Shown: positions 33,156 through 44,820 of the stretch, piece after piece
Layout of the letters: every line of letters starts with the position of its first letter
Numbering within the stretch: position 1 is the first letter of the stretch
Source of the DNA: Gonocerus acuteangulatus
Lineage: Eukaryota > Arthropoda > Insecta > Hemiptera > Coreidae
Direction of reading: 5' to 3'
Length of the DNA stretch: 64,000 nt
Assembly: GCA_946811695.1 (NCBI GenBank)
Contig: OX328124.1
Coordinates: 27,095,741 to 27,159,740, forward strand
Program-made: the position numbers and the translations under genes
The notes under the pieces: generated by a model
Database searches by the model: none
What the model saw: only the letters and a program-made list of their open reading frames with translations
What the model was told of the DNA's origin: nothing

Positions 33156-33360
33156 CGAAATATAGATTTTTTAAAACAAAATCATATTGAGGTTTATTTA
33201 GCCGAATCCCAACCATTCCATCTTTACTTATCACCTCGACGGCTAACTATCTAATCATCATTATCTTTCTAGTGCACCTTATGATCAAGAATCAGATACA
33301 TATATAGTATCCGCCCTTGTGTGCCCTTGTGGCCTGTTACAGGAATGATTTTATATGTTT

Positions 33361-33545
33361 TGTGGGGGGTTTACTGGCGTATCAACTATTGGGCTATTAA
33401 CTCCGGGCTACCCACAGGTTCCCACCTTTTTACAATGACAAAAGCACGTGGTCGGTCACCCGTTCAGGTACTGGCCACGCCCGACGTTGCTTAACTTCGG
33501 TGATTTACGGGAACCGGTGCATTCAACATGGCCATGGCCGTTGGC
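33361..33545 (-). mobile_element. 5S-headed SINE, well preserved copy
   Basis: Minus strand 33545-33437 reads as a nearly complete 5S rRNA: GCCAACGGCCATGGCCATG start, ATCACCGAAGTTAAGCAACG (box A), GGGCGTGG (intermediate element), a box C-like AGTACCTGAACGGGTGACC, then CCACGTGC. The tail domain follows to about 33361 (AGGTGGGAACCTGTGGGTAG, GGAGTTAATAGCCC). It lies 10 bp beyond the SINE-A 3' end. A short deletion near GTTCCCGT and the fused tail exclude an ordinary 5S gene. SINEs with 5S heads are the SINE3 type. Confidence 0.85.
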
Positions 33546-35535
33546 TTTAAATGTTAGTAAATTAATTTTAGGGATCTACAAATCTGCAACTGTTTTGAAG
33601 ATGGTAGGTTGTTGTTGGCTTATGATAATATGGTGGACAACAAGGAACATCAATAGAAAAGTATAAAAAGAAAACTACCGTACACAAGATAAAGAAATTG
33701 TTCATTTTTGAGTTCTTTCTCATATGGGGATTTTTTCATATAATGATTTTGTGCCCTTTAATGTACTTTTCTCCACATCATCTTCTTTGTATATATTTTA
33801 GTCCTGTCATATTCTATGTTATAATTATTACTTGAGGAATAAAACCCGTGTTTATGTGGCCTCCACTCACCTGAAAATAGTGTTTAAAGGGTTAGGAAAT
33901 GTTGAGTGGTCTATTCCTTTGAGTGATCCCAGCCAGCTTGAGTTATGGGCCAAACCTTGTCTATAAATAATTCCTTTTTACTACACTAGCCACACAGTCT
34001 AATTTTCACATTCTTCCTAACAAGCTACCTTAGTTCCAAGCAGTTAACCGTAATGTATCTGATTTTAAGGTAACCTCTGTCGGTTATAAGTGATTACTCT
34101 GAACCTAAAAAATATTTTTAAATATTATTTCTTTTCTTAACGTATGTATTTCTTAAATGAATTAATTATTTACATTACTTACATGTCGGAGTTATTTATT
34201 TTATTAATTTTAGACTGTTTCTAAACAATTGTTATTATAATATATTCATTATTTAGTTATTATTTCTAAAGCTATAAATGTTTTAGAATTATAAATTATA
34301 AAAGTATAAAAGCTCAAGTTTCCATATACACCTTCAAATTTGCAAATTATCATCATTGCGATCATGACAAATAAAAAAAATAATAATATTTCTACAGCTC
34401 CATTATAAATCGTCCTTTCTTAACACTGAGCTTTACCCAATTTGTAAGAGCTGACAAGTTTTCCCTAATACACATATATGTATAATATTAAGTAAAAACA
34501 GTGCGGAATATTTGAGAACTATTTTTCCGACTGAGGTGTTTCTATCGAAATTTAGACGTGAGCTTTCATTGTGATGAATCAGATTTCGAATGGTCACTCT
34601 ACAATCACCACGATTTCACATGCGCATTCCAGATATTTAACAAATATAAATAATATATTTTGTAAAAATATACGTACTGTTCAAAACATCATTGGTCTTT
34701 AAATAAAATGGAAAGATTAAGTTTTGGATTTTAGGCATTTTTTTTAAGTTCCTCCAATACCCTCAGAGATATCTAAATGCACCATGACTTAGATTAAATT
34801 AAGATTAAACATTAAAAAAAAAAAAATTCAGTGACTCTTGAATGCCCGAAGGCAAACTCGTTGTCTCGAAAACTCTATTAAAATAATGAAAATGGTTTCA
34901 CTCGATTTCCAGTGTAAAATTGCCTGAATTAGTATATTCTGAACTATATCGTAAAAATGGTTTGCTTTTCTCATCTGAACGTCCGGTTTGCTTCTTCGAG
35001 TGACGCCACAGCGGGGTTCCTCCCCACAAAGAAGGGTAGAAAAAAATTCCTTTTTATAATTATGGCTGAATAATTAATACATATTCTTGAAATTAATTAT
35101 TATTCATACATGGAATATGCAGGTTATTCCTAATGTTAGACTGATTTATCGTTAAACGGTGATGTTATTATATTTCGCGTTTGTATTTATAGTATTATCA
35201 GTTAAGCGGAAAATTTAGCAAGTTTTTTTAACTCTTCATTTGTTGGAGGTTTTGAATATTCTGTATTTATAAGAAACAAGCCGGCGAGGTGAACTTTGTA
35301 TCAATAACTTCGTTGTGGTAACATTTCTCAAATCGTGAGATTTATTTAATGGAATGTTGAATAATAAATATTTCTTAAGGTATCTTTGATCTCTGGCCTT
35401 AAATTTTTTTTTAAAAAAGCAATAACAACGATAGTGCCAGGACTGTCATCGCGTTCCCTCACCGAAGTAAAGCAACGTCGTGGGTAGTATTTGGATTTAT
35501 GACCGTCTAGAAAATCCAGATACCGTTTACCGTTG
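33546..35535. other. AT-rich interval without recognised gene
   Basis: No recognisable frame or repeat in about 2 kb. Confidence 0.4.
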
Positions 35536-35537
35536 CC

Positions 35538-35539
<2 letters not shown>

Positions 35540-35590
<51 letters not shown>
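35540..35590. repeat. (TA)n microsatellite
   Basis: About 25 TA units followed by a short CA run. Confidence 0.97.
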
Positions 35591-35598
<8 letters not shown>

Positions 35599-35611
35599 AA
35601 CAATGTCAATG

Positions 35612-35613
<2 letters not shown>

Positions 35614-35662
<49 letters not shown>
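35614..35662. repeat. Poly-T tract, 49 bp
   Basis: Uninterrupted T run just upstream of the 58-bp minisatellite. Confidence 0.97.
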
Positions 35663-35664
<2 letters not shown>

Positions 35665-35689
35665 GTTGTATATTTCTGGTTATATCCTG

Positions 35690-36345
35690 ACTAATGTGAA
35701 CACTTATTAAGTCTCACTCCTGGATATGTATACCTCATTGTATTCTGGTTAGTGTAAGCATCTTTTATGCCTGTCTGCTTAATGTAGATGCATTATAATA
35801 TTGTGGTCGGGGAAAGCATCATTTTAGATCCAATTTTGTCTTTATATATCTAGCTGGTGTGAGCGCCTGTTAAGGCTGACTCTGCTATGTATATGCCTGG
35901 CTGTATTGTGTCTGGTGTGAGTGCCTATTAAGACCGACTCACCAATGTGTATGCCTGGTTGTATTGGGGCTGGTGTGAGTGCCTATTAAGGCCGATTCTG
36001 CAATGTGTATGCCTGGTTGTATTGTGGCTTGTGTGAGTGCCTATTAAGGCTGACTCTGCAATGTGTATGCCTGGTTGTATTGTGGCTGGTGTGAGTGCCT
36101 ATTAAGGCCGAATCCACTATGTGTATGCCTGGTTGTATTGTGGCTTGTGTGAGTGCCTATTAAGGCCGACTCACCAATGTGTATGCCTGGTTGTATTGTG
36201 GCTGGTGTGAGAGCCTATTAAGGCCGATTCTGCAATGTGTATGCCTGGTTGTATTGTGGCTTGTGTGAGTGCCTATTAAGGCCGATTCTGCAATGTGTAT
36301 GCCTGGCTGTATTGTGGCTGGTGTATGCCTGGTTGATTAAGGCCG
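35690..36345 (+). repeat. 58-bp minisatellite
   Basis: GTGTGAGTGCCTATTAAG recurs every 58 bp at 35857, 35915, 35973, 36031, 36089, 36147, 36205 and 36263. Two or three diverged units lie upstream (from about 35690) and a partial unit closes the array. Variants CTATG, CACCAATG, GATTCTGCAATG and TCTGCAATG appear in the same order twice, suggesting a 232-bp four-unit repeat. Stops in all frames of the unit argue against coding. Confidence 0.9.
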
Positions 36346-36529
36346 TCTGAAAGTGATTACTATCTGTTGCAGTCTCCACCTCCTAAACACCTGTTGTACC
36401 TACTCTGTCCTAGACTTTCCCTCTCTTTGTTGACCAATTCATTCTTTCTACAAATTTCCCGTGGCCCTTTTTTTATGTAAATAACAAATCAATTTAAATG
36501 AACGAGGCAAACCGTTAAAAATAATTATA

Positions 36530-37052
36530 TATACGTATTTGTGTGTTTTAACATGATAGCGGCTACTATTTTTTTTTCGGCCTTATACCTTTGGACATGA
36601 GCAAAATTTGTCTATCTGGGAGGAAACGCTGGCTTACTTTGGACACCAATTATTACTATGCCCCGAACGTGTGAAATTATTCTTATACTGAGTCTTGGCA
36701 TTCATTTTGATCATCGAAACAGAGTGATGTGTTGTAAAAATTTACTATATCGGCCTATTTGGAAGGATGAAAAGAAAATATTATTTTTCTCGCTCTGGAT
36801 GTTATTTTCACTAATTTGATATAATTTCCAAATGAAGACTATGCGTTCTAAAAACAGAAAGTGGTCACTTAGAATTTGGGGACCACTTCAGAACAGAAAT
36901 AAAGAAAAATATAGTAACTGAGTCAACAGTTTATTTTAAATATAAAAGAGCTAACATTGTATATATTTGTTTTGTATTATTTTCCATATTCTTCAAGATT
37001 GTGATGTAACTAGCCACATTGCTTAGCAATTTTCTCAGTTATGCAGCTCTGA
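36530..37052 (+). repeat. R1 family core and 3' end, diverged, no 5' block
   Basis: ACATGATAGCGGCTAC, GTGTTGTAAAAATTTAC, ATCGGCCTATTTGG and CAGTTATGCAGCTCTGAC follow the R1 order with heavy substitution. Confidence 0.55.
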
Positions 37053-37895
37053 CTAAGAAATAATTAATATGAGATTTTTTATTAAATAATAAACAATAAA
37101 AATAAGCAACTCAAAACCAACCGCAAAGAATGTGCTAAATGAACGTATAAATATATTTATTCATTTCTCTTCGATTAATTCTTTAATAATAAATCCATTT
37201 GTTGACTTATTATGCTGGTGTTGTCGAGGTAAAATAATATCATATAAATTCATAAGGAACATGAACTAACAACTTTATGTATCGAGCATGTCAAATACAT
37301 GTATTAACAAACGCTTTCTAATGAATCTTGTGTTAAAATTTTTGAATAAATAGTAATAATTTTCAAATACTTTATTAATGTCTGAGCTGTTTTCAGTTAG
37401 TAAGTGTTGTGGAATTGTCAAGTGGCCGAGTAGGGTTCCGTCAACCAATTGTAGGCTGAGACATCCTAAATCCGAGTGAGTTAACTCTATTTTACAGTGT
37501 CAAATTTTCGAGAAATTTTATTTTGAAATTATTGAACTCTGTTTTCGAGGTACACTTTGCATCTTGCTTTGGGATTTCATTGTCTGCTGTCTTATATAGG
37601 ATTCCTGCACTTCAAAATTAGATTCTTATAACGAAAAAGAACTAACATTTAGGATGTCTCGAATCTTATTTTCCTGCTAGGGTGCATTTTTCAACTTGAA
37701 GTCAAAAACAAAGTGCAGGAACTCTAAAAAATCACTTAATATAAGGCTCTTAGCTTCACTTGGCATCCTGTTTTCGACTTCCAGAAGAATACTGCAGGTA
37801 GAACTCAATAATAGAATTCCTTAACTTAAACGGAATTTTAATGTAGAGTGACATTAAATTAGAGCAGAGTAGGGCAATCTCTGTTTAATTTCAAG
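37053..37895. other. Interval without recognised gene
   Basis: Nothing recognised. Confidence 0.35.
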
Positions 37896-37899
37896 ACTA

Positions 37900-38300
37900 A
37901 TGATTGAAGGAGTATTCGGAATGTGACTAACGATTGATGATTGATCAATCATATTTCTCCATGATTAATGAGTGACGACTAACTGCGTTCTAGCCTATGA
38001 TTGATGATTAATGATTAAACATGCTTTGAATAATGATTGATGATTACTGACTGATCTCACTCAGATTAATGATTAACTGGTTCATGAAGGAATTCCAAAG
38101 GCCAATGTATAGATATTACGCATAAACATGGTGGTATTAGCCTAATACTAAAAGTATTTACAACGTTAGTCATGTCAATCATTAGTATAGACTATCAATG
38201 ATTGACGATTAATGATTGATTGATGACTAATTTCACATATAATTAATATGACCTATGATTAATGATTAACTCGAGTTGGGATTAACTTTATTTTATCCTA
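37900..38300. repeat. Degenerate ATTGATGATTAATGATT-rich tract
   Basis: Dozens of TGATTGATGATTAATGATTA-like words with irregular spacing and intervening non-repeat bases. A decayed minisatellite. Confidence 0.65.
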
Positions 38301-38400
38301 TGATTGATTAGTCATAAGTAAAATTTAATCGATTTGGCAATCATTTAGTTGGTTTGTGCCCTACTCTGAATCAGAGGGACATAAGAAATTCGAAGTAGAG

Positions 38401-38452
38401 TTATTTATTTACACTTACAAACTCCATGGAGTTTGTAAGTGTAAATAAATAA
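38401..38452. repeat. Perfect 52-bp palindrome, no spacer
   Basis: Two 26-nt arms meet at CCATGG without an unpaired base; the arm core is ACACTTACAAACTCCA. Able to form a cruciform or snap-back DNA. Confidence 0.95.
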
Positions 38453-40100
38453 ATAACGAAAAACCCATAATTTGTTCAAATTTCAAAAGAATTTATTTAA
38501 GTATGTAGGAAATGTTATACAATGAAAGGTTCATTAACTCGAGTCCTGAAAGGCCAGGCGTTTTAGCCGAATAAATTCTCAGAGTTCCTTTTGTACTGAA
38601 GGATTCGTTGTTGGTTTGAATAAATTAAAAAGGCCCACTCGGAAGCGGTAGTCGGATAATACATCAAGTTGCGGTCTGCTTTATGCACCTCCGCTTAATT
38701 AGTGATGTTCCTAGGCGGGGTGTATACAAGACCTGTTGTCGGAAGGCAGACGGTCAACGGGAACAGGCGCACCATAGTAGTATACATACACTTGCATATT
38801 TTAAAATGCCGAGGAGGAGTGTTGTGTTGGGGGGAGGGGGGTTCTACTAGAGGCATTCCCTTCAACAAGTGGCCCTTCTCATTACATACAAAATTCAGGT
38901 TTGCTTGCTCCGGGCCGGACCCACTTCTACAGTTCCGGGCCCTTTTCGACCCTTCTCTTTCCTTTCTGAATAATAAGATCACTGAATGATTTACGAAAAA
39001 AGGCCTCCACACTTCGCTGAGAATTACAGGGCTTAGCGTTCTATAGAAAAGGTTTTTGGCTTGTTCGTAGGGGGGGGGGCTCAGCTTATGTCTGTTCGCG
39101 TTCTAACGTCCACAAACCAGATCTGAATTTCGTGAAACATCTTAAAGCAATATTTTGTCGAAAACTAACGATCCCGATTGTTAACCAGCAGAATCAACCC
39201 ACCAAAGCGACGTTAAAGTTTTTGCGCTGAAATGCCTTCATATACATTCAACAAATTTCACCTAGAACCGTTTACAAAAACTAGAACTCCTTTTCTGGAT
39301 GTTCAAAAATAATGAGGGACTCAAACATTTGAGGCGATGCAAGGGAAGGGCAAACTCAACATCTCGTCAATTTTTCCCCGCAATCTGAATCTAGATGCTT
39401 CAGAGAATCTAGAGATCATTTTTTTTTTCCGTTGCATCGATTGCTCAGGTCATTGGCAACATTTGCAGGCATATTTTTCATATTGAGTTCGCCCTTCTTT
39501 CACTCTGCTGGCTAAAAACTATTAATAAGATGCTTAGACCGCTTGGACTTATAGCATCATTCGTATGATAAAATGCTTGAAATCACTCATCAGTGTTATT
39601 GTCGAAATAATATGCTGATATTGTAGCACCATTCATCAGTTAATATTGTTAAAACCGTAAACATTGCTACAATCATTGTCAGGTTTATTTTTTCTCAATT
39701 CTAACCTCAGAATATATGGGTGGAAGAGAACACTTAAAAATCAACGAAAATTGTAATTACGTTTATAGTTATTTTATTAAGCCATTTAAGCTAGAATTAC
39801 CCTTAATTTTTAATTAAAACCTAACGACCGCTAAGCAATCAAGACTGCCTTGATTCGAAGTTCATTGTTCAAAGTAATTATCGTTCTTGTAATAAGAAAT
39901 CTCCTATTTGCATATATATTTATTTGTTTACAATGCTCGACCGCGACTAATGCGATGTCAACAACAAAGCATATTTATCATATTTATTAATCTATCTTAT
40001 TTGGTCATTGGGTCCCCGTGGGTAAGTAGAGAATGCCCAATTCGGAGTCGAATAAAAACCACCTCTACTATCCCCTTTTAAGTCTCATTCTAATACTGTT
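38453..40100. other. Interval without recognised gene
   Basis: Overlapping open frames on both strands at 38695-39012 (95-105 codons) have no recognisable domain. Being antisense to each other, at most one could be real; I call neither. Confidence 0.35.
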
Positions 40101-40106
40101 TTCTAA

Positions 40107-40497
40107 TTTCGGGGGAGCTGGGACCGTTTCCAGCGTATGGAATACTAACAATCTAGAACTAGAGGAATATTTTCTAAAACGCTATTACACCCAAAATAAA
40201 ATATTTTTTATGACCTAAGTGATCTTATTTAATTTATTTTTAAGGGTTTTATGACACTTGTTTACCGATCAAATCAAATTTTCGGAGGGGGGCTTCCATG
40301 TCGCCGTTGAACATATGTGGTAATTGCAGAAACTAGATTTTTATTACCTGCAGGACCTGCAGAATCCTCAGGTCCTGAGCTGTTTATTACCGATGATACA
40401 TAATAGGTACATCATGTGGTTTTTGATTAATATGTAAAAGAATTGGAGAATCTGAACATTGACCCCTTAATTTCCTTCTGTATCAACAAAATAAATT
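40107..40497 (+). repeat. Dispersed repeat, copy 1
   Basis: The first half (GGAATACTAACAATCTA, ACACCCAAAATA, CCGATCAAAT plus a G run) recurs at 52705-52870. The second half (GTTGAACATATGTGGTA, CATAATAGGTACATCAT, CCTTTAATTTCCTTCTG-like) recurs at 41947-42137. Unknown element class. Confidence 0.6.
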
Positions 40498-41760
40498 AAA
40501 ACTACCTCAGGTCTCTCCTTTTATGTCCCATGGTGGGTGGCCATTCTACTAGTAGTGTTTTTTTAATTTGTCGCTTCTATCCATTTATTGAGCATTTTGG
40601 TGACTATTTTTAAGTTTGATATTTCATGTTTATTATTGTCGGCTGGTATTGATTCACGCGCCGCCTTTATTGGCCGGTTAAAGCTTTATGAAGCCGTTCA
40701 TTTCGAATAATCAATCCTGGTTGTTGAATACAACCACCTCCCCTCCCTGGGGCTATTCAACCAGAGCTGGAATGGAAATAGCGCCGCCCTTTTGGCGAGT
40801 TCAATACTTGTTGTTGGTTGATTTACATTCGCCGCTTCCAAAAACTTGCTAGGCCTTTTGAACTAGGGGTTCTACGCACCGAAATCCGGGATGGTAATTG
40901 TAGTCGGTAATTTAAATGGAACGCACACGGACGCTAAGCCATCGCTCATCAGGCCGTGAATGCTCCATGTGACTCGTGTACGAATCCCCTGGTGCGTCGT
41001 GTGTTGCACAAAGGAAATCCATTGCCCTACGAACTGTTTGAATTGCAGATATGCGTGCGGATTTTATTCGCCCTTTCACATTGCACCAAAAGACATTAGA
41101 CTAGAAGAATTTGCGTCATAGTAGCGTTCTTCCATCTGATGGTATATGGAAAGCTGAAAACTAACACTATTTTTTCGATTATCCTACTCGATTATGGAAA
41201 AGTCACCACAGTCAAGCCAACCGAAGGCTGAAATACCTACTTACCCCAGGCTGGATTCAGTGTTAGTGGGCACCTACATTGGACCCGATACAATACGACA
41301 GCCACCGACATTCCGAAGAAAAACAAACACATGCACCTCAAAGGAGGGGCCTACATTGGTCCCGACCCCATCCGATCCGATGGCCCCCGGTTTTCGGCAG
41401 CTCAAACTCAAACAAATCCAATTCTTATAAACTTCCAATGTTTATAGCCTTCAAATGCTTATAACCTGCTAGCTACCTTTCTTATAAAGCATTTTAAAAT
41501 ATGAATAGCAGTGCTTCTCTAACGTTCAACGTATAACCTAATCAAAGGATTCTATGCTTATTAGGTGGCATTTCTTAAATTAATCAGTCATTTCACTTCA
41601 CTACGAGGTCATTGCTGACGAGCTGTGACTAAATCCGATCGGATCGGGTCGGGAGAAACACGGGTCTAATGTAGGTGCAGCCTTAGCTGGTGTATTAGCT
41701 TTAACCTTTCGGGCACTAAGCGATACTATCATTTTTGTTGTTGTTTGTTGTGCGTTTTCT
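40498..41760. other. Interval without recognised gene
   Basis: Short inverted partial matches of CCTACATTGGACCCGA-type words at about 41270, 41350 and (inverted) 41640 hint at a decayed TIR element. The frames here are not convincing. Confidence 0.35.
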
Positions 41761-41764
41761 CCCT

Positions 41765-41866
41765 TTTCCTTAGGTAGGAAACCCACTTATGAGGATAACC
41801 TCATGAAGCAATCCGAATGTGCCACTAGAAAATCTCGCGTTCCAAAACCCGTAGATCACGGAAATA
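41765..41866 (+). repeat. R2 repeat 5' block, copy 2
   Basis: Hairpin TTTCCT/AGGAAA (41765-41781), hairpin ATGAGG/CCTCAT (41789-41804), then GAAGCAATCC and GTAGATCACG. Compared with 66-176 the stem bases change but the pairing is kept. No (TA)n follows in this copy. Confidence 0.55.
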
Positions 41867-41946
41867 ACGGTGGCTCAAATGTTATCTATGAGGACCTCAG
41901 AGGTCAAGGGGTTTAAGTAACAAACTCATCGTTTTGAGGAAAATGG

Positions 41947-42137
41947 ATTCAATGTTGAACATATGTGGTATTAGCAAAAACTAGATATTTACAGTTCTGA
42001 TCATAATAAACGAATCCTCGGGTCCTTAGCTGATTATTATCGATAATATATAATAGGTACATCATACGGCTTATAATTAATATGCAAAGGAATTGGAGAA
42101 TCCGCACATAGACCCTTTAATTTCCTTCTGGACTAAC
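41947..42137 (+). repeat. Dispersed repeat, copy 2 (second half)
   Basis: Matches 40305-40497 in order, with about 20% difference by eye. Confidence 0.6.
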
Positions 42138-43110
42138 AAAAGTATATATTACAAACGTGGCAATTCTCAAGAGAAAACAAACTAGGTGGCAGCAACTGCC
42201 AAGAAAATCACTTGGATCTCTTTACCACCCACAATATTACGGTGTTCACAACCCATTCCTCTATCTAACTTTCTTTCTTTTTTCCAAAATGTCACTTAGA
42301 CCCCTTGACTTCTGAAGCCCTCTAATATATCGACAGCAGTTCGTTGTCTAGCTGGCTAAAAAACGAAGACATTTTACTGACATACAGCTAATTTTGGTAC
42401 AGCTTATTTGAACGGGTTAATTAACGAACTAAAAATTTTGGTGCTTCGATATACGACACCAAATGAATTTAATGAGACATCCATATTGTAAGAGACTGTA
42501 AATATATATTAGAAGTAATAAATCTTGTGCTTCCTTTGAGTTTGGCACGCAGGGTTTTTCTAGCCTTCGACTCAATCATGCTGCTTAGAGATCACTCGAA
42601 AGCTATTAATTCTCAACTGAATCATGGATTCTACAAGCTAATGGGAAAACGAATGGTTTTGGCTCTTTTAGGAAGATCCGTAGGTCCATTTGCAGTTCTA
42701 TTTATTATACAAGAAAGCTATTTTCTATACGGTTATTTGAGAGAATCGGAAATAAATGGATGCCCTTCTTAAACAGACGAAATCTGTTAGGATTTTGGCC
42801 TTATTTCATTAGGCTGACAGAGAATGCTAATGATTTACATGTGTTATTTTTGGTAGTTATTTCTTTGCCAGAACATGGATGTGGAACATTACTGACTGCT
42901 GAAGGGAGAATGAGGATGGCACGAGCGTTGATATAAATGTGAGAACTGTGTTGCTAAATGCATAAAAAAAAATTCAAGAACAAACAAGCTTCCAGCAATG
43001 GCCTCTTGTTTTGTCGGATTATGGAATATTAATGAAATATACAAAAAAATCCAAAAACTCTCATGTCAGTAAATAACAAACTGTTTTATTAAATCCTAGA
43101 TATTCTACGT
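42138..43110. other. Interval without recognised gene
   Basis: One 81-codon frame (42527-42772, plus) with no recognised domain. Confidence 0.35.
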
Positions 43111-43111
43111 T

Positions 43112-43113
<2 letters not shown>

Positions 43114-43184
<71 letters not shown>
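43114..43184. repeat. (TA)n microsatellite
   Basis: About 35 TA units. Confidence 0.97.
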
Positions 43185-43186
<2 letters not shown>

Positions 43187-43575
43187 AAAACATTTGACAT
43201 TATCTGAGCGTGTTTTCATGTAATAATTATCCTTCCGAAATATTAAGCTGCAGTTTCTTGGACATACATTACCCTAAATCTTATTTATAGCCAATGTATT
43301 ATGCTTTTGAATGGTAATCTTAAATGTACGAGGATTTCACAACAATATTTGAGGGAATGTACAAAATTCCCATTACTGTTCAAGCTTGTTTATTTAGTTT
43401 TTTTTTCTTTACTTCTTTGTATTTTTCAAATTTGTGTATCTAAGTTTGCATAAATGTGAAAGCTGTGAAACAAATAAGTCTTTTCGCCGTTTTTGAGGAC
43501 GCAAGGCAGAAATTTATCGAAACATTAATTACATCGTTTTTAAAGTGATTTAATTTGACTCCTCACGTCTTAGTG

Positions 43576-44190
43576 CAGGGTGTCTACTGCACGAAAAAGT
43601 CACGAAACTCATGAAAATGTCATGAATTTGAAAATGGGGCACGAAAGTCACGAAAAAGTCATGAATTTTGAATCCATGTCACGAAATTCCAGTTTTACCA
43701 TGGTCAAACCTAATCTGAGGACTTCTGCGCATTCGTAATTCTATCTGCCTTCCCATGTTTATTTCTCTTTATTCATATTCAGACTTTAATATTGAAATTA
43801 TTTACACTTTAATTTACTAAATTATGCTCATTGACAATAAATATTTAGTTAGTAATATGTTTAGAAATTTTGAATTCTAGTACCATTGTCCGAAATGTTT
43901 GAGGCTTCTAATTCAATATTCATTCTAAAATTTTATTACCATCGTTTCTTCACTTTTATAATTAATGTAACTATCCTCTGTAACATACTTTATACAGTTT
44001 TAAATTGTAATTTTATAGATTCCATGGTAATCCGTGTAAGGTTACAATTTATTTTGTACTTAAAGTTAAGGCTTTTTCTTTTTAATTTAAATTATTTTCG
44101 TTTTAGTGTGCATGAAATTTGCATTTAAAGTCATGAATATGTCACGAAAAAATCGTGATATTGGCTTTCACAAAAGTAGTAGACACCCTG
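43576..44190. mobile_element. Non-autonomous DNA transposon with CAGGGTGTCTACT ends
   Basis: 13-14-bp perfect TIRs CAGGGTGTCTACT, with subterminal repeats of GTCACGAAAAAGTCATGAA-type words at both ends. TAGTG is present on both sides (43571-43575, 44191-44195), suggesting a 5-bp target duplication. Subterminal repeats of this kind are typical of hAT elements, but an 8-bp duplication is not visible. No transposase. Confidence 0.75.
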
Positions 44191-44600
44191 TAGTGTAAGA
44201 CAATTAGAAACGACAGATTTGTGGCATTTTTGTGGATATTTCGGCAAATAAAATTGTTCTCCTGGATGATTCTGTGGACGTTCTTGTTATAGACATATTA
44301 TTTTTGCGCATTATTACATTAAAGTTGGGTAATTTTCGTAACAGTATGAGCGGAAATGTGAATGTAAATTTTAACGAGATTTATAAAAGTTGATACAAAC
44401 ATCATGCCGTCATCTATAAGTTATGATACGTCGATTTTATTCTTAAGCGACAGTTGCTTTAACGGCTCTCGTACTTCCTCCCTACAGAGATGGAAACACG
44501 CCAATTACCATAGAGAATGCCTTTGGTGATAATAGTTATTATAAAATAATTTTTAAAAAAAACACTTCCCATTCGTGGTGGGAATCCCAAAGTTTTATTA

Positions 44601-44820
44601 ACATTCGATCGACCAATCTCCAATTCTAGTTTTGTATTTCTCCACGGTGGTATATGTAAAATATTGGACTCCCACCCTCCTCTCTTCCATTTGGATTACC
44701 CTTGAAACTGACATTCCATCGACCAATCTCCAATTCTAGTTTTGTATTTCTCCACGGTTGTATATGTAAAATATTGGACTCCCACCCTCTTATCTTCCAT
44801 TTGGATTACCCTTGAAACTG
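44601..44820 (+). repeat. Tandem duplication, 2 x 110 bp
   Basis: Unit 44601-44710 is repeated at 44711-44820 with only a handful of differences. Recent duplication. Confidence 0.93.

Larger units (their letters stand above)
32158..33260 (+). mobile_element. Penelope-like retroelement, 5'-truncated, with inverted terminal segments
   Basis: Flanked by TTATCTTTCTA at 32147-32157 and 33261-33271. The left ~150 bp (32158-32312) is the reverse complement of 33075-33230; the right end adds a ~30-bp tail (to 33260). Between them are the last part of a GIY-YIG endonuclease frame and a 3' UTR. Penelope-like elements combine a reverse transcriptase, a GIY-YIG nuclease and terminal repeats that may be direct or inverted. 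Here the reverse transcriptase is absent. A shorter copy lies at 51153-51820. Confidence 0.8.
31941..33352 (+). mobile_element. SINE-A, copy 5, split by a Penelope-like element
   Basis: The head at 31942 (GGTTAGCTCAGTGGTAGAGC, then GAGTTCAAAGCTCGAG) and body run to 32157. The body resumes at 33272 with GTGCACC and ends near 33352. The split coincides with the 11-bp duplication of the inserted element. Confidence 0.82.

Noticed and set aside
33437..33545. Functional 5S rRNA gene
   Set aside because: Internal deletion, substitutions in the C-box region and fusion to the SINE tail show a retroposed head, not a 5S gene.
38695..39012. Pair of antisense 95-105-codon frames
   Set aside because: Mirror-image open frames in a stop-poor stretch; neither has a known motif.
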